The notes: generated by a model not told the origin, from the letters alone. Shown: positions 31,203-41,804, counted from the stretch's first letter. The stretch is DNA of 64,000 bases from Provencibacterium sp. (GCA_022792175.1 JAAWAN010000022.1:62001-126000), one strand, 5' to 3'. A program made the numbers and translations.

Positions 31203-32318
31203 CTAGAGGGAGATTGCTTCCCCGGCAATCCGGCCATTTTCAATGATAAAAGTCTTCGCGTTTTCTCTGTCAATAAGCGGGTCCTCCTCGCAGCAGGTGA
31301 TGAGCACCTGGTGGGAGCGCATGCAGCCGAGCAGGTAGGCGCGCCGGCCGCTGTCCAGCTCGCTGAGAACATCATCCAGCAGGATAACGGGACGGCTGCC
31401 GGTACTGCTCTCTATTATGCCACATTCTGCCAATTTTAATGCCAGAACGCAGCTGCGCTTCTGCCCCTGGGAGCCATACAGCCGGACGCTTTTGCCATCC
31501 ACTAAGAGAGAAATTTCATCCCGGTGGGGGCCGGCGCCGGTGCTGCACTGGCGGATATCCTGTTCCCTAGTTTTTACAAGCTCGTCATAGAAGGCCTCCC
31601 GGATGTCGGCAATCTCCATATCCGGTTGAAATTGCTGCATGGCGCAGGCATATTCTACCGAAAGGCCCTCCCGTTCTCCCGAAATGCCGCGGTAGAATTC
31701 TGCCGCCTGCCCGCAGAGCATCTGAATATACCGGGCGCGCAGACGGATAATCTGCGCGCCGATGCGCGCCAGATGAACATCCCAGGTATCCAACAGCTCC
31801 AGAAGACCAGGGTTCTGCTGCATATCCCGCAGCAGTGCCCCTCTTTGCTGCAGCGTTTTCTGGTAGGCATTCAGATTTTTCTGATAGGTCGGGTAAAGCT
31901 GACCGATTGCCTCATCCAGAAACCGGCGGCGTTCGGCCGGGCCATCCTGAGCGAGCGCCAGGTGGGAAGGGGAAAAAACAATGGCATGCAGCTTTCCGCA
32001 GAGCGCAGAGGCGGAGGGAGAGCGGATTTCATTGAGAAAAACGCCCCGGTGCGCCCCCAGCTGAATGCGGGCAGACTGTGTTCGTCCCTCGCTCTCAAAA
32101 AGGCAGCTGATGACAGCCTCCTGCTGCCCGAAGCGGATCATCTCGCTTTCCCGCGCGCCGCGGAAGCTGCGTATGCCAGTAAACAGCCAGAGGGCCTCTA
32201 TCAGATTGGTTTTTCCCTGGGCATTCTCCCCCCGGATAATATTGAGCCCTTCCCCGAGACTGAGCTCCAGGCAAGCGATATTTCGAAAATTCTGCAGGGT
32301 GATTTTATGAAACAGCAC
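31203..32318 (-). CDS. recF: DNA replication/repair protein RecF
   Basis: ITLQNFRNIACLELSLGEGLNIIRGENAQGKTNLIEALWLF; GTG start. Confidence 0.96.
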   Translation of the reverse strand: MLFHKITLQNFRNIACLELSLGEGLNIIRGENAQGKTNLIEALWLFTGIRSFRGARESEMIRFGQQEAVISCLFESEGRTQSARIQLGAHRGVFLNEIRSPSASALCGKLHAIVFSPSHLALAQDGPAERRRFLDEAIGQLYPTYQKNLNAYQKTLQQRGALLRDMQQNPGLLELLDTWDVHLARIGAQIIRLRARYIQMLCGQAAEFYRGISGEREGLSVEYACAMQQFQPDMEIADIREAFYDELVKTREQDIRQCSTGAGPHRDEISLLVDGKSVRLYGSQGQKRSCVLALKLAECGIIESSTGSRPVILLDDVLSELDSGRRAYLLGCMRSHQVLITCCEEDPLIDRENAKTFIIENGRIAGEAISL

Positions 32319-32541
32319 CGCGTACTACCTCTAGCCGGTAATCATCAATTTCCGCAAAATCCCCGGGATAGAGCTTGCGCCCCCGGCGCAGCTCCTGCTC
32401 CCCATTCACCGAAACAGAGCCCTCCAGGATCATCTCTTTTGCCTGCCCGCCGGTTTCGGCAAACCCGGAGAGCTTTAAAAGCGCATCCAGCCGGATAAAT
32501 TCAGTATGGATAGAGACCGGCTGCAGCTTTTCTCTTTTCAT
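32305..32541 (-). CDS. yaaA: S4-domain RNA-binding protein YaaA
   Basis: IRLDALLKLSGFAETGGQAKEMILEGSVSVNGEQELRRGRKLYPGD; between dnaN and recF. Confidence 0.88.
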   Translation of the reverse strand: MKREKLQPVSIHTEFIRLDALLKLSGFAETGGQAKEMILEGSVSVNGEQELRRGRKLYPGDFAEIDDYRLEVVRGAVS

Positions 32542-32556
32542 TGCTCCGCCCCTTTT

Positions 32557-33660
32557 TTATTCGGATTTCAGCCGCACCGGCAGCACCAAAAATAGGAAAG
32601 CCTCCGACTCTTTGGAAACCACCTTCATTGGCGCGAGCGGCCCGCCCAGCTGTAGAAGTGCTTCATCCGTCCCGCAGGCGCGCAGCGCATCCAGCAGGTA
32701 TTTGCTGTTAAAGCCCATCTCTACATCGCTGCCGGTCATCTGGCAGTCCATTTCATCGTTTGCCTTGCCGATGGCGGTGGAGCAGGAGGAACGGATTTTG
32801 GAATCAGTGAAGTGAATTTTTAAGGGGGAGCGCAGCTTATCGGAAATCAGCAGCGAAATGCGCTCGATGGAATCGATAAACTTGCGGGTGGAGACGGTTA
32901 CTTCGGTTGTATGCTGCTTGGGAATAGCCGCCCGGTAGTCTAAAAATTCTCCCTCCAGCAGCCGGGAAAGCACCTGATAGCCGCCGATACGAAAGATGAT
33001 ATATTTGGAAGAAACGGAAAGCTCTATCGGCTCTTCCGCTGCTCCGATCAGCTTGGAAACCTCCGAAAGGGTCTTTCCGGGAACGACGAAGGAGGTCTCC
33101 TCTCCGATATTCAACACTTCCCTGCGCAGCGCCAGCCGGTAGCCATCCACCGAAACGACCGTCAGCATTCCATCCCGCAGATCAAAGAGGGATCCCTTAT
33201 GTACCGGCTTTGCATCTGAAACGGCGACAGCAAAGAGCGTCTGGTCGATCATGCTTTTGAGCGTTTCGCCGGAAATGCTGAGCAGCGCTGATTCCCCAAT
33301 CGAGGGCAGCTCGGGAAATTCCTGCGGGTCGAGGCCCAAAATGGTATATTGGGCAGCGCCGCTGACAATCTGGGTTAAGAGTTTCTGATCAGACTCTATT
33401 GAGATGGTTTCATAGGGCATATGGCGGATCATATCTGAAAACAGGCGGGCCGTTAAAATAATCTCTCCCGGCTCGGTAATCTCCGCCTCAATGGTGGTTG
33501 TAATGCCGATCTCCAGATCATAGCCGGTTAAGGTCAGCACATTATCCCGCGCTTTCAGCAGAATGCCCTCCAGCGCAAGGATGGTGGATTTGGAGGCAAC
33601 TGCGCGCGATACATTGGCGACCGCCTCGCAGAGCTTTTCCCGATTGCAGACAAGCTTCAA
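32557..33660 (-). CDS. dnaN: DNA polymerase III subunit beta
   Basis: MKLVCNREKLCEAVANVSRAVASKSTILALEGILL...; adjacent to dnaA. Confidence 0.97.
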   Translation of the reverse strand: MKLVCNREKLCEAVANVSRAVASKSTILALEGILLKARDNVLTLTGYDLEIGITTTIEAEITEPGEIILTARLFSDMIRHMPYETISIESDQKLLTQIVSGAAQYTILGLDPQEFPELPSIGESALLSISGETLKSMIDQTLFAVAVSDAKPVHKGSLFDLRDGMLTVVSVDGYRLALRREVLNIGEETSFVVPGKTLSEVSKLIGAAEEPIELSVSSKYIIFRIGGYQVLSRLLEGEFLDYRAAIPKQHTTEVTVSTRKFIDSIERISLLISDKLRSPLKIHFTDSKIRSSCSTAIGKANDEMDCQMTGSDVEMGFNSKYLLDALRACGTDEALLQLGGPLAPMKVVSKESEAFLFLVLPVRLKSE

Positions 33661-34010
33661 TGAAATACCCTTCTTTCAAAATGAAATATTTTCAACCGCA
33701 GGGGAGGGAGAAGGAATAGCCAGGAAAAGGATAGGAATAATTTAGTAGTAGTAGTAGGGCCCGCGGATTTGTTGAGAAGGCGCGCAAAGGGTTTATCCGC
33801 GCGCATTTGCGGTATTTTGTCCCTGCTGAGAGAGGGTGTGTTTAAAAGTGGAGAAGTGAAAAATGAAAAGAGGTTTTCACGGAAGGAGGAAAAACGCCTG
33901 TGGAAAGTGGAAGAAATGTGATTAAACAGGGGGAAAACGAATCATTGCTTTCCTCTGTGGAAAACCTGGTTGAAAATGTGGAAAGTTGAAAACTCTTTTC
34001 AGTGGAAAAT
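33661..34010. other. oriC: Candidate oriC (dnaA-dnaN intergenic region)
   Basis: TTTTCCACA DnaA box (33956-33964, minus), CTTTCCACA at 33899-33907 and 33977-33985, five TAG trios (33743-33757) next to GGCCCGCGG, in a dnaA-dnaN context. Confidence 0.8.
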
Positions 34011-35354
34011 CTAGCTGTTGCGGATATTGCGGATGATATCCTCAATGGTTTCCTTATAGACGGGGTTATTCTCCATCAGGCCTTCTACCTTCTGGATAGA
34101 ATAAACGATGGTGGAATGGTCCTTCCCGCCGAATTCCTCCCCGATGGCGGACATGGACATCTGGGTAATCTCGCGAACCACATAGATAGCCGCCTGACGG
34201 GCGGTGGATATCTGCGCAGAGCGCTTGGTAGAGCGGATATCCTGCGGAGAGACCGAGTAGGTGCGGCTGACCTCGGAGATAATCCGTTCAACGGTGACAG
34301 GAATAGGCTGGTTATCGTTGAGAATATCCCGAATGGCGTTTTGCGCCATTAAAATCGAGGGCGGAGTATGGGCAAACTGCTCAAAGGCGATGATTTTTTT
34401 AACCGCCCCCTCCAGCTGGCGGATATTGGTCTTTAAGCGGTTGGCAATATACTCGGCGACATCATCCGGCATGGTGGAGCCCATAAGCTGCGCCTTGCGG
34501 CGGATGATGGCAATGCGCGTTTCAAAGTCCGGCGGCTGAATATCGGCGAGAAGTCCCCATTCGAAACGGGTGCGCAGCCTGTCCTCCAGGGTTTTAATCT
34601 CCTTGGGCGGCCGGTCGCTGGTGAGCACAATCTGCTTGCCGGCCTGATAGAGGGTATTAAAGGTGTGGAAAAATTCCTCCTGGGTGGACTCCTTGCCGCC
34701 GATAAACTGAATGTCATCCACCAAAAGCACATCGGTCACCCGGTATTTATCATGAAAGGCCATGGTGGTGTTGTTTTGAATGGCGTTTATCAGCTCGTTG
34801 GTAAACTCCTCCCCCTTGACATAGATCAGCCGCTTCTGGGGGAAATTCTGCTGGATTTCGTTGCAGATGGCATAGAGCAGATGGGTTTTGCCGAGACCGG
34901 AGGCACCATAGATAAACAGCGGGTTATAGGTGCTTGCAGGGTTGGTGGCAACTGCCAGCGAAGCGGCATGTGCAAATTTGTTGGAGGGGCCGATGATGAA
35001 GGTGGAGAAGGTATATTCATAGTCTCCGGCTTCCGGAGGGCCGCTGCCGGGAACGATGGATTCTGCCTGAGGGGGGGGCGGCGCGGCGGTATCCTCCGGG
35101 TTTTCACAGAGGATCTTTACTTCGACGGGGAAGCCCAGAACCGCTTCAAACGCTTCCTCCAGCAGCTTGACATACCGCTCCTCCAGAATTTTCTTTTTAA
35201 AGTCTGTTTTAACGCCCAGATAGACAGAGGAACCTTTGAGCTCAATCGGTTCTATGTCTTTAATCCAGAGGTTATAAGCAACCTCGCTGATTTCGCCTTT
35301 GCAGTAGTCGCTGACCAGCTGGAAAAGCTCATGGAAGGAATTGATGGAATCCAT
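34011..35354 (-). CDS. dnaA: Chromosomal replication initiator protein DnaA
   Basis: NPLFIYGASGLGKTHLLYAICNEI, VLLVDDIQFIGGKESTQEEFFHTFN, GGKDHSTIVYSIQKVE. Confidence 0.98.
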   Translation of the reverse strand: MDSINSFHELFQLVSDYCKGEISEVAYNLWIKDIEPIELKGSSVYLGVKTDFKKKILEERYVKLLEEAFEAVLGFPVEVKILCENPEDTAAPPPPQAESIVPGSGPPEAGDYEYTFSTFIIGPSNKFAHAASLAVATNPASTYNPLFIYGASGLGKTHLLYAICNEIQQNFPQKRLIYVKGEEFTNELINAIQNNTTMAFHDKYRVTDVLLVDDIQFIGGKESTQEEFFHTFNTLYQAGKQIVLTSDRPPKEIKTLEDRLRTRFEWGLLADIQPPDFETRIAIIRRKAQLMGSTMPDDVAEYIANRLKTNIRQLEGAVKKIIAFEQFAHTPPSILMAQNAIRDILNDNQPIPVTVERIISEVSRTYSVSPQDIRSTKRSAQISTARQAAIYVVREITQMSMSAIGEEFGGKDHSTIVYSIQKVEGLMENNPVYKETIEDIIRNIRNS

Positions 35355-35549
35355 AATCTGTCTCCCTTATCGTTTCTGGATGAGGATAGCGCATTTTGGG
35401 GAAAGGCTGTTTAAAGAAGGGGGGAAGGATGTCAAAATAAATTTATTCAACGAGATTTCAACCATTTTATTCTAACATAAAAAAGTCGGTGATTCAAGTT
35501 TTTCAACCGCTCAATTTTCCCATATATATAATAATGTAGGAGGCTGAGC

Positions 35550-35580
35550 GGGGGCGGCAGAAAAGCTTTCTGCCGCCCCC
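35550..35580. other. GC-rich hairpin in the dnaA-rpmH divergent spacer
   Basis: gggggcggcagaaa-agc-tttctgccgccccc, 14-bp arms. Confidence 0.75.
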
Positions 35581-35591
35581 TTTGAAAAAGC

Positions 35592-35620
35592 TTGACACTA
35601 TCCGGCAAAACGGATATACT
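35592..35620 (+). promoter_or_regulatory. Consensus-like sigma-A promoter of rpmH
   Basis: TTGACA - 17 nt - TATACT. Confidence 0.85.
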
Positions 35621-35660
35621 ATTAACTTGCAAGGTTTTGCTCCGAAGGGAGGGAATGATA

Positions 35661-35795
35661 ATGAAAAGAACCTACCAGCCCAAGAAGATCCATCGCAAAA
35701 AAGAACATGGCTTCCGCAAGAGAATGGCTACCAAAAATGGCCGCAAGGTTTTGGCGCGCAGACGTTCCAGAGGCAGAGCCCGCTTGACCTACTAG
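35661..35795 (+). CDS. rpmH: 50S ribosomal protein L34
   Basis: [44 protein letters not shown]. Confidence 0.98.
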   Translation: MKRTYQPKKIHRKKEHGFRKRMATKNGRKVLARRRSRGRARLTY

Positions 35796-35984
35796 GATGA
35801 CGGACACAGTTTACTGCAGCCGCCGGGTTTTCCGGCTGCAGCCAAGGTTCGGCAGAAAAAATGCAATAGGCGCCGGCCCGGTGGAATAAACAGGGGATCT
35901 GTCCGAAAGGCGGTCCTCGGAAAACGGCCGGCGCCCCGATTTTATTCTGTCGGTTTGGTGCCCGCAGATGGAGGGGCTTTTTAG

Positions 35985-36329
35985 ATGCAGGCGGCAGAAA
36001 CGCTTAACCGCAACCGTCAGTTCAGATTGATTTATAAAAAGGGAAAAAGCAGGGTGCATGCGCTGCTGGTGACCTATGCGATGAAAAACCGGACGAAAAC
36101 GGCGCGGATAGCGGTGGTATCCTCCAAAAAAATCGGCAATGCGGTTCTCCGCAACCGTGCGCGCCGGGTGGTGCGCGCGGCTTATCGGGACTGCGGGTAT
36201 CCCGTCCCCTCTGGATGGGATGTGGTCTTTGTTTGCCGGACGAAAACAGCCCATGTGAAATCGACGGCGATTGTTCCTGTGATGCAAAGACAGCTGCAGG
36301 AGCTTTTAGCGCCGTCTACCGGTTCGTAA
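35985..36329 (+). CDS. rnpA: Ribonuclease P protein component
   Basis: [22 protein letters not shown]...[28 protein letters not shown]. Confidence 0.96.
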   Translation: MQAAETLNRNRQFRLIYKKGKSRVHALLVTYAMKNRTKTARIAVVSSKKIGNAVLRNRARRVVRAAYRDCGYPVPSGWDVVFVCRTKTAHVKSTAIVPVMQRQLQELLAPSTGS

Positions 36330-36589
36330 TGATGAAACAGCTGATGATTCTGCTCATACGGTTTTATCGCAGATTTCTTTCTCCCTTAAAGCCTGCCTGC
36401 TGCAGGTTTTATCCCACCTGTTCCGAGTATGCTCTGACGGCGGTTGCCGAATATGGGGCGCTTCGGGGCGGGCTTCTTTCGATTAAACGGATTTTAAGAT
36501 GCAACCCCTTCTGCAAGGGCGGAATAGACCCTGTGCCGCCCAATCCGCGCAAAAAAACGGATATCAAAAATCAAGAGAGCCGACTCTGA
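36329..36589 (+). CDS. yidD: Membrane protein insertion efficiency factor YidD
   Basis: [62 protein letters not shown]. Confidence 0.96.
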   Translation: MMKQLMILLIRFYRRFLSPLKPACCRFYPTCSEYALTAVAEYGALRGGLLSIKRILRCNPFCKGGIDPVPPNPRKKTDIKNQESRL

Positions 36590-36951
36590 TTTTTTTGCCG
36601 CCCCCTGTTTTTTGAAAAATTCTGCAGGGGCGGCCTCTGAAAACTTCATGCTTTCGCCAGGCTTCTTCTTTTACTGCCCATCTGCCGCAAGAGCGAACGA
36701 AGCTTTTTCCGAAATCGGTTTTAAAATTAACGCGCTTTAAAAGAATGGAAGGATTTTTTAAAGCACATGCCGGATATCCGTGCAGGAAAGCTGCAAAGGC
36801 GGCTCTTGCTTTTGATTGCATAGGTAGCGTTCCTGTGCTTTGCATGCCCGGGGCGATCGGCCCGGTGGGATGAAAAGGCGCAATTTGCGCTTTTGGGTAT
36901 GCTTAAGGATACCAAGGGACATGGGAAGTGTCCGGAGATGGAGGTAAATCA

Positions 36952-38136
36952 TTGAGTTTTATTAACGCAATATTTGGCTATCCCCTCGGCTGGATTATGT
37001 GGGTAATCTACCACATTGTGCCTGTCTATGGCCTGGCGCTTATTCTTTTTACTCTGGTGACCAAGCTGGCCATGGTACCGCTGGCCATTAAGCAGCAGAA
37101 ATCAATGGCCAAACAGACGGCCTTTTCCCCCCGTTTGCAGGAAATTCAGAACAAGTACAAAAATAATAAGGAAAAAATGAACGAAGAGATGATGAAGCTC
37201 TATCAGGAGGAGGGCTATAACCCGATGTCGGGCTGCCTGCCGATGCTGATTCAGTTTCCCATCCTCTTCGGCCTGATTGATGTTATCTATAACCCCTTAA
37301 AGCATATCATGCGCTTTTCCTCCAATCTGATTGACAGCGCAATGGAGATTGTCACCAGTCTCGGCTTAACCGGGAGCCTCTATTCCCGGGAGATCACCGT
37401 TATCAATGCCGTTAAACAGAATCCGGATGCCTTTATGAGCCTGGGCAGCGATTTTGTTCAGAAAATACAGGATTTTAACTTCGTCTTTCTGGGAATCGAT
37501 CTGAGCGAAGTGCCGACAATGGCGCCGAATGTGATGATTCTGATCCCTCTTCTGTCGGGACTGACCTCGATTCTGATTTCGCTGCAGTCTATCCGCCAGC
37601 AGAAGCAGACGATGGGCGAGAATGCCGCCGGCTCGGGGATGACCAAGGGCATGATGCTGTTTATGCCGATTATGTCGCTGGTGATTGCTTTCCAGGTGCC
37701 GGCGGGCGTTGGCATGTACTGGATTTTCACCAACGTTTTCTCCTGGGTGCAGGCGATGCTTTTAAACAAATACTATAATCCCAAAGAAATGGCGGAGAAA
37801 GCGATTGCAGAGGCGGAAGCGCGCCGCGAGGAGGCGCGCCGCCAGAAGATGGAGGCCAAGGCCCGGCTGCGCGAATCGATGAGCGAGGCAGAGCGCATTA
37901 AATTTGATGAGCAGGAGAAGGCCAAAAAGGAGAAAAACCGCGCGAAGCGCGAGGCGGCGGAGGCCGCGGCTGCGGCCAAGGCGGCTCAGGTGGATGAGGA
38001 GCTGCTGCAGAAGGCGCTTTCCGAGAAGGAGAAAAACCGCCGCAAGCTGGCAGAGGCGCGCCGGCGCGATGCTGAAAAATATGGGGAAGAATATGTAGAA
38101 GTGACCGATGAGGATTTGGATGAGGATTTGAAATAA
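36952..38136 (+). CDS. yidC: Membrane protein insertase YidC/SpoIIIJ
   Basis: YGLALILFTLVTKLAMVPLAIKQQKSMAKQTAFSPRLQEIQNKY; TTG start after GGAGG preferred over ATG 36928. Confidence 0.95.
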   Translation: MSFINAIFGYPLGWIMWVIYHIVPVYGLALILFTLVTKLAMVPLAIKQQKSMAKQTAFSPRLQEIQNKYKNNKEKMNEEMMKLYQEEGYNPMSGCLPMLIQFPILFGLIDVIYNPLKHIMRFSSNLIDSAMEIVTSLGLTGSLYSREITVINAVKQNPDAFMSLGSDFVQKIQDFNFVFLGIDLSEVPTMAPNVMILIPLLSGLTSILISLQSIRQQKQTMGENAAGSGMTKGMMLFMPIMSLVIAFQVPAGVGMYWIFTNVFSWVQAMLLNKYYNPKEMAEKAIAEAEARREEARRQKMEAKARLRESMSEAERIKFDEQEKAKKEKNRAKREAAEAAAAAKAAQVDEELLQKALSEKEKNRRKLAEARRRDAEKYGEEYVEVTDEDLDEDLK

Positions 38137-38190
38137 GATACGGTTTAACAGAATGGCATATGTTTTTTGAGAAAGGAAAGGGCATAGCTT

Positions 38191-39471
38191 ATGCTGAGAG
38201 AGAGTATCATGACCGGCAAAACGGTGGATGAAGCTCTGCGCAAGGCCAGAGAAGAGCTGGGCGTGACCAGCGAAGAAACGGATTTTGAAATTTTGGAGAT
38301 GCCCCGCAGCAGTTTTTTCGGACTGAAAAAAACGCCTGCCAGGGTGCGGGTCTACCTGCTTGAGGAGGAGAAGGCGGCGCCGGAGCCACCGGCGCGAAAG
38401 CCAGCACCCAAAGAGGCTGCTGCAGCGCCGGAAAGGCCGCGGGAGGCCCCCCGTCTCGAGTCGCGGCCTGAGCCGCGCAGGGCGGAAAAGCCTTTAAAAA
38501 AGGAGAAGCCGGAGCCTCTGCGGGCCGAGACCCATCCCGAGCCGCGCAAGCCTCAGCCGCCGAAAGCGAAGCAGCCGGCGGAACGGCCGGAGCGGCTGGA
38601 GCGTCCTCGGGAGAAGCCGCCGGCAGAGCGCCCGCAGGAGGAGGCCTCCATTCGGAGCAAAGAACAGGCACCCGCGCGCGAAAAGAACTTTACTCCTCAG
38701 GAGCAGCTCAGTGAAAAGGCCAAAACGGCTATTCAATATGTGACCGATATTCTGCAGGCAATGGGGGTGCGCGATGCCGCAGTGCGCGCGCATGAAACAC
38801 CGGATAGCATCGATCTATTTTTAGAAGGGAACGGGCTGGGCGTTATCATCGGCCGGCGGGGAGAAACGCTCGACGCCGTGCAGTATCTGACCTCGCTCGT
38901 TGCCAACCGGGTGGATGGCGATTATGTCCGCATTTCCATTGACAGCGGAGATTACCGCCAGAAGCGGGCGGAAACGCTTGAGCGTCTGGCCCAGAAGCTG
39001 GCGCGCAATGCGGTAAAATCCGGACGCTCCACCCGCCTGGAGCCGATGAACCCCTATGAGCGGCGGATTATTCACGCGGCCGTTTCCAAGGTGGAGGGGG
39101 CAACCTCCTCCTCTATCGGCGAGGAGCCGAACCGCCGGGTGGTTATCTCCCCGAAAAATCCCCGCAAAAAGCCGGAGGGCGAGCCGCACCGGGATTCCTC
39201 CCGTTCCGGTCCCGCCAAAGGAGGCCGGGGACATGACGGACCGAGGGAGGCAGGCAGGCGCAGCCGGCCGGAGCGTCCCGAACGTCCTCCCCGTCCCGCA
39301 GCCCCGGCAAATGCGGAGAAGATTCATGACAGCGAGATTGAAATACCGCAGGAGCTGGCGCCGAAGCCGCTGAAGGCTCCCCAGCCGGTTCAGAAGGCTT
39401 CAGACCCGCCGCATACGCCGACTGCCGAGGAAAAGGAAGCCCTTCCGCTCTACGGAAAGATTGAGCTTTAA
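38191..39471 (+). CDS. jag: RNA-binding protein Jag/KhpB
   Basis: Jag N-terminal domain ESIMTGKTVDEALRKAREELGV, KH GLGVIIGRRGETLDAVQYLTSLVAN, R3H region. Confidence 0.94.
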   Translation: MLRESIMTGKTVDEALRKAREELGVTSEETDFEILEMPRSSFFGLKKTPARVRVYLLEEEKAAPEPPARKPAPKEAAAAPERPREAPRLESRPEPRRAEKPLKKEKPEPLRAETHPEPRKPQPPKAKQPAERPERLERPREKPPAERPQEEASIRSKEQAPAREKNFTPQEQLSEKAKTAIQYVTDILQAMGVRDAAVRAHETPDSIDLFLEGNGLGVIIGRRGETLDAVQYLTSLVANRVDGDYVRISIDSGDYRQKRAETLERLAQKLARNAVKSGRSTRLEPMNPYERRIIHAAVSKVEGATSSSIGEEPNRRVVISPKNPRKKPEGEPHRDSSRSGPAKGGRGHDGPREAGRRSRPERPERPPRPAAPANAEKIHDSEIEIPQELAPKPLKAPQPVQKASDPPHTPTAEEKEALPLYGKIEL

Positions 39472-39586
39472 AAAAGGAACAGAAAAGGAAGCCGCCGCAG
39501 AACAGCCTCTCGCCCTTCAAAGGCCGGGAAAGGGCCGGATCTTGCGGAAGAAATCTGCTTTGGGCGGCTTCTGATGGCGGTTTTTT

Positions 39587-39648
39587 AGGGGCTGCCGCAA
39601 AATGTAAAGAACCGAGGGTTCCTTTTGCATCTTTGCGGCAGCCCCTTT
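39587..39648. terminator. Terminator-like inverted repeat between jag and mnmE
   Basis: aggggctgccgcaaa...tttgcggcagccccttt. Confidence 0.75.
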
Positions 39649-39694
39649 GTGAGCGGCCTTTTCAAAAATCAGATGGACGCAGGAGGTTTTTTAA

Positions 39695-41062
39695 ATGGCG
39701 GGCGATACGATAGCGGCCATAGCAACCGCGCAGGCCCCGGCAGGGATTGGCATGGTCCGCCTTTCCGGGAAAGAAGCGATTTCGATTGCGGAGGGCATGC
39801 TGCGGCCTGTGGGAAAGAGGAGACTTTCTGCGCTGCGGGGCTACAGCGGCCTTTTGGGCCGTGCCTATGATGAAAACGGGGATATCGATGAGGCGGTCGC
39901 CTTTTTATACCGCGCGCCGCACAGCTACACCGGCGAGAATGTGGTGGAAATCTGCTGCCACGGGGGGGCCTACCTGCTGCAGCGGGTGCTGCGGCGCTGC
40001 TTTGCGCTGGGCGCCCGCCCGGCCGAGCCCGGTGAATTTACCCGGCGCGCCTTTTTATCCGGGCGCATTTCGCTGACCGAGGCGGAGGCGGTAGCGGGGC
40101 TGATTGCCTCCTCGGGTCGGCAGCAGGCCTCTGCCGCTCTGGCCGCTCTGGATGGCGCCCTCTATCGCCGGATAAAGGAAATACGCCAGCAGCTGCTATC
40201 ACTTTCCGCCGCGCTGAGCGCCTGGCTGGATTATCCGGATGAGGAGCAGCCGGAGGTTTCCGCCAGGCGCCTGGAGGAGCAGCTTTCCTCCACCTGCAGC
40301 GCGCTCACCGGGCTGCTGCAGGGCTACGACCAGGGAAAAATCCTCTCTGAGGGGATTGAAACGGTGATTGCCGGCAGGCCGAATGTTGGCAAATCAACAC
40401 TGATGAACCTGCTCTCCGGCGAGGAGTGCAGCATTGTAACCTCCCTTCCCGGAACGACGCGGGATGTCGTCCGCACGGATATCCGCCTGGGCGAGATGGT
40501 GCTGCACCTGTCGGATACGGCGGGCATTCATGAAACGGCGGACCCGGTGGAGCGGGTGGGCATCGAGCGCGCGCAGGCGGCGCTCTCCCGCGCGCAGCTG
40601 GTGCTGCTGGTATTGGATGGCTCACAGGAGTTAACCGCTGCTGACCGGGGGCTGTTGCGAAGGCTGCAGGGCTGCCCGGCGATTGCAGTGCTTAACAAGG
40701 CCGACCTGGGGCTTAAAATGGACAGGCAGGCGCTCTCTCCCTGTGTCCGGCGGGCGGTGGCGGTCAGCGCCAAAAAGGGCGAGGGGTTGCAGGAGCTGGA
40801 AAGAGCGGTGCAGGAGGTGCTGCAGCTGGATGCGCTGGATGCTTCGCAGGCGATGCTTGTCAGCGAGCGGCAGCGGGCGGCGGCCGGGAAGGCGCAGGCG
40901 GCGGTTCGCGAAGCGCTCGAAGCGCTGCGCGCGGGGATGACGCTTGACGCGGTGGGCATTGCGATAGATGCGGCGATAGATGCGTTGCTTTCGCTGACCG
41001 GCGAGCGGGCGACCCAGGCGGTGGTGGATGAGGTATTCGCCAAATTCTGTGTCGGCAAATAA
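39695..41062 (+). CDS. mnmE: tRNA uridine-5-carboxymethylaminomethyl(34) synthesis GTPase MnmE
   Basis: DTIAAIATAQAPAGIGMVRLSG; GRPNVGKSTLMN; C-terminal FAKFCVGK. Confidence 0.97.
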   Translation: MAGDTIAAIATAQAPAGIGMVRLSGKEAISIAEGMLRPVGKRRLSALRGYSGLLGRAYDENGDIDEAVAFLYRAPHSYTGENVVEICCHGGAYLLQRVLRRCFALGARPAEPGEFTRRAFLSGRISLTEAEAVAGLIASSGRQQASAALAALDGALYRRIKEIRQQLLSLSAALSAWLDYPDEEQPEVSARRLEEQLSSTCSALTGLLQGYDQGKILSEGIETVIAGRPNVGKSTLMNLLSGEECSIVTSLPGTTRDVVRTDIRLGEMVLHLSDTAGIHETADPVERVGIERAQAALSRAQLVLLVLDGSQELTAADRGLLRRLQGCPAIAVLNKADLGLKMDRQALSPCVRRAVAVSAKKGEGLQELERAVQEVLQLDALDASQAMLVSERQRAAAGKAQAAVREALEALRAGMTLDAVGIAIDAAIDALLSLTGERATQAVVDEVFAKFCVGK

Positions 41063-41161
41063 GCGGCCGGCATGGGACTGCCGGGAAGGGAACCCCCTCT
41101 ATATCCGGAATTTTACCGCTTTTTCCGGTATGCCGAATGTTTTCAGATAGGAGAGCTACTT

Positions 41162-41728
41162 ATGAAAATAGCCGATAGATGGGAAAGGGAGGGCTTTCTT
41201 CTGCGCCCCGCGCGCGCGGAGGATGCGGAGAGCTATTATCTTCAAAACTACTGCCCACTGGATAAGGAGGTCGCGCGGCTGACTGGCTGTCAGGAGCAGT
41301 TCACCCGCGAGCAGGTCGTCTCTTTCTTTTTAAATGCGCTGCAGGAGGAGGACAGGGCCTTCTTTCTGCTGCTTTCGCCGGATGGCCGTATCATCGGGGA
41401 GAGCGTCATCAATGAAATCGACTGGCGGCTGCGGCGGGCCAATTTCCGGATTGCCATCTATCAGACCGCTTCGCGCGGAAAGGGGCTGGGCAGCTGGATG
41501 GTTGAAAAGACGCGTGATTTTGCCTTTGAAAAGCTCCGGCTGCACCGGCTGGAGCTGGATGTATTCTCCTTTAACCCGCGGGCAGAGAAAGCCTATTTAA
41601 AGGCCGGCTTTAAGCGCGAAGGGGTTCTGCGGGATGCGCTGCTGGATGGGGACACCTATGCGGACGACATTCTGATGGCGATTTTGGAGGAGGACTGGCG
41701 GGCGATCAGGGGCCTGCAGGGAAAATAG
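41162..41728 (+). CDS. GNAT family N-acetyltransferase
   Basis: [66 protein letters not shown]. Confidence 0.88.
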   Translation: MKIADRWEREGFLLRPARAEDAESYYLQNYCPLDKEVARLTGCQEQFTREQVVSFFLNALQEEDRAFFLLLSPDGRIIGESVINEIDWRLRRANFRIAIYQTASRGKGLGSWMVEKTRDFAFEKLRLHRLELDVFSFNPRAEKAYLKAGFKREGVLRDALLDGDTYADDILMAILEEDWRAIRGLQGK

Positions 41729-41804
41729 CTCCTCTTCCCTGCCGGGCGCGCTCCCTTTTGACCCGGGCAGAGGAGGGCTGGATTTTCAGAGAGAGGATGT
41801 TACT

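Noticed and set aside
31524-32498. 324-aa plus-strand ORF
   Set aside because: Antisense to recF/yaaA.
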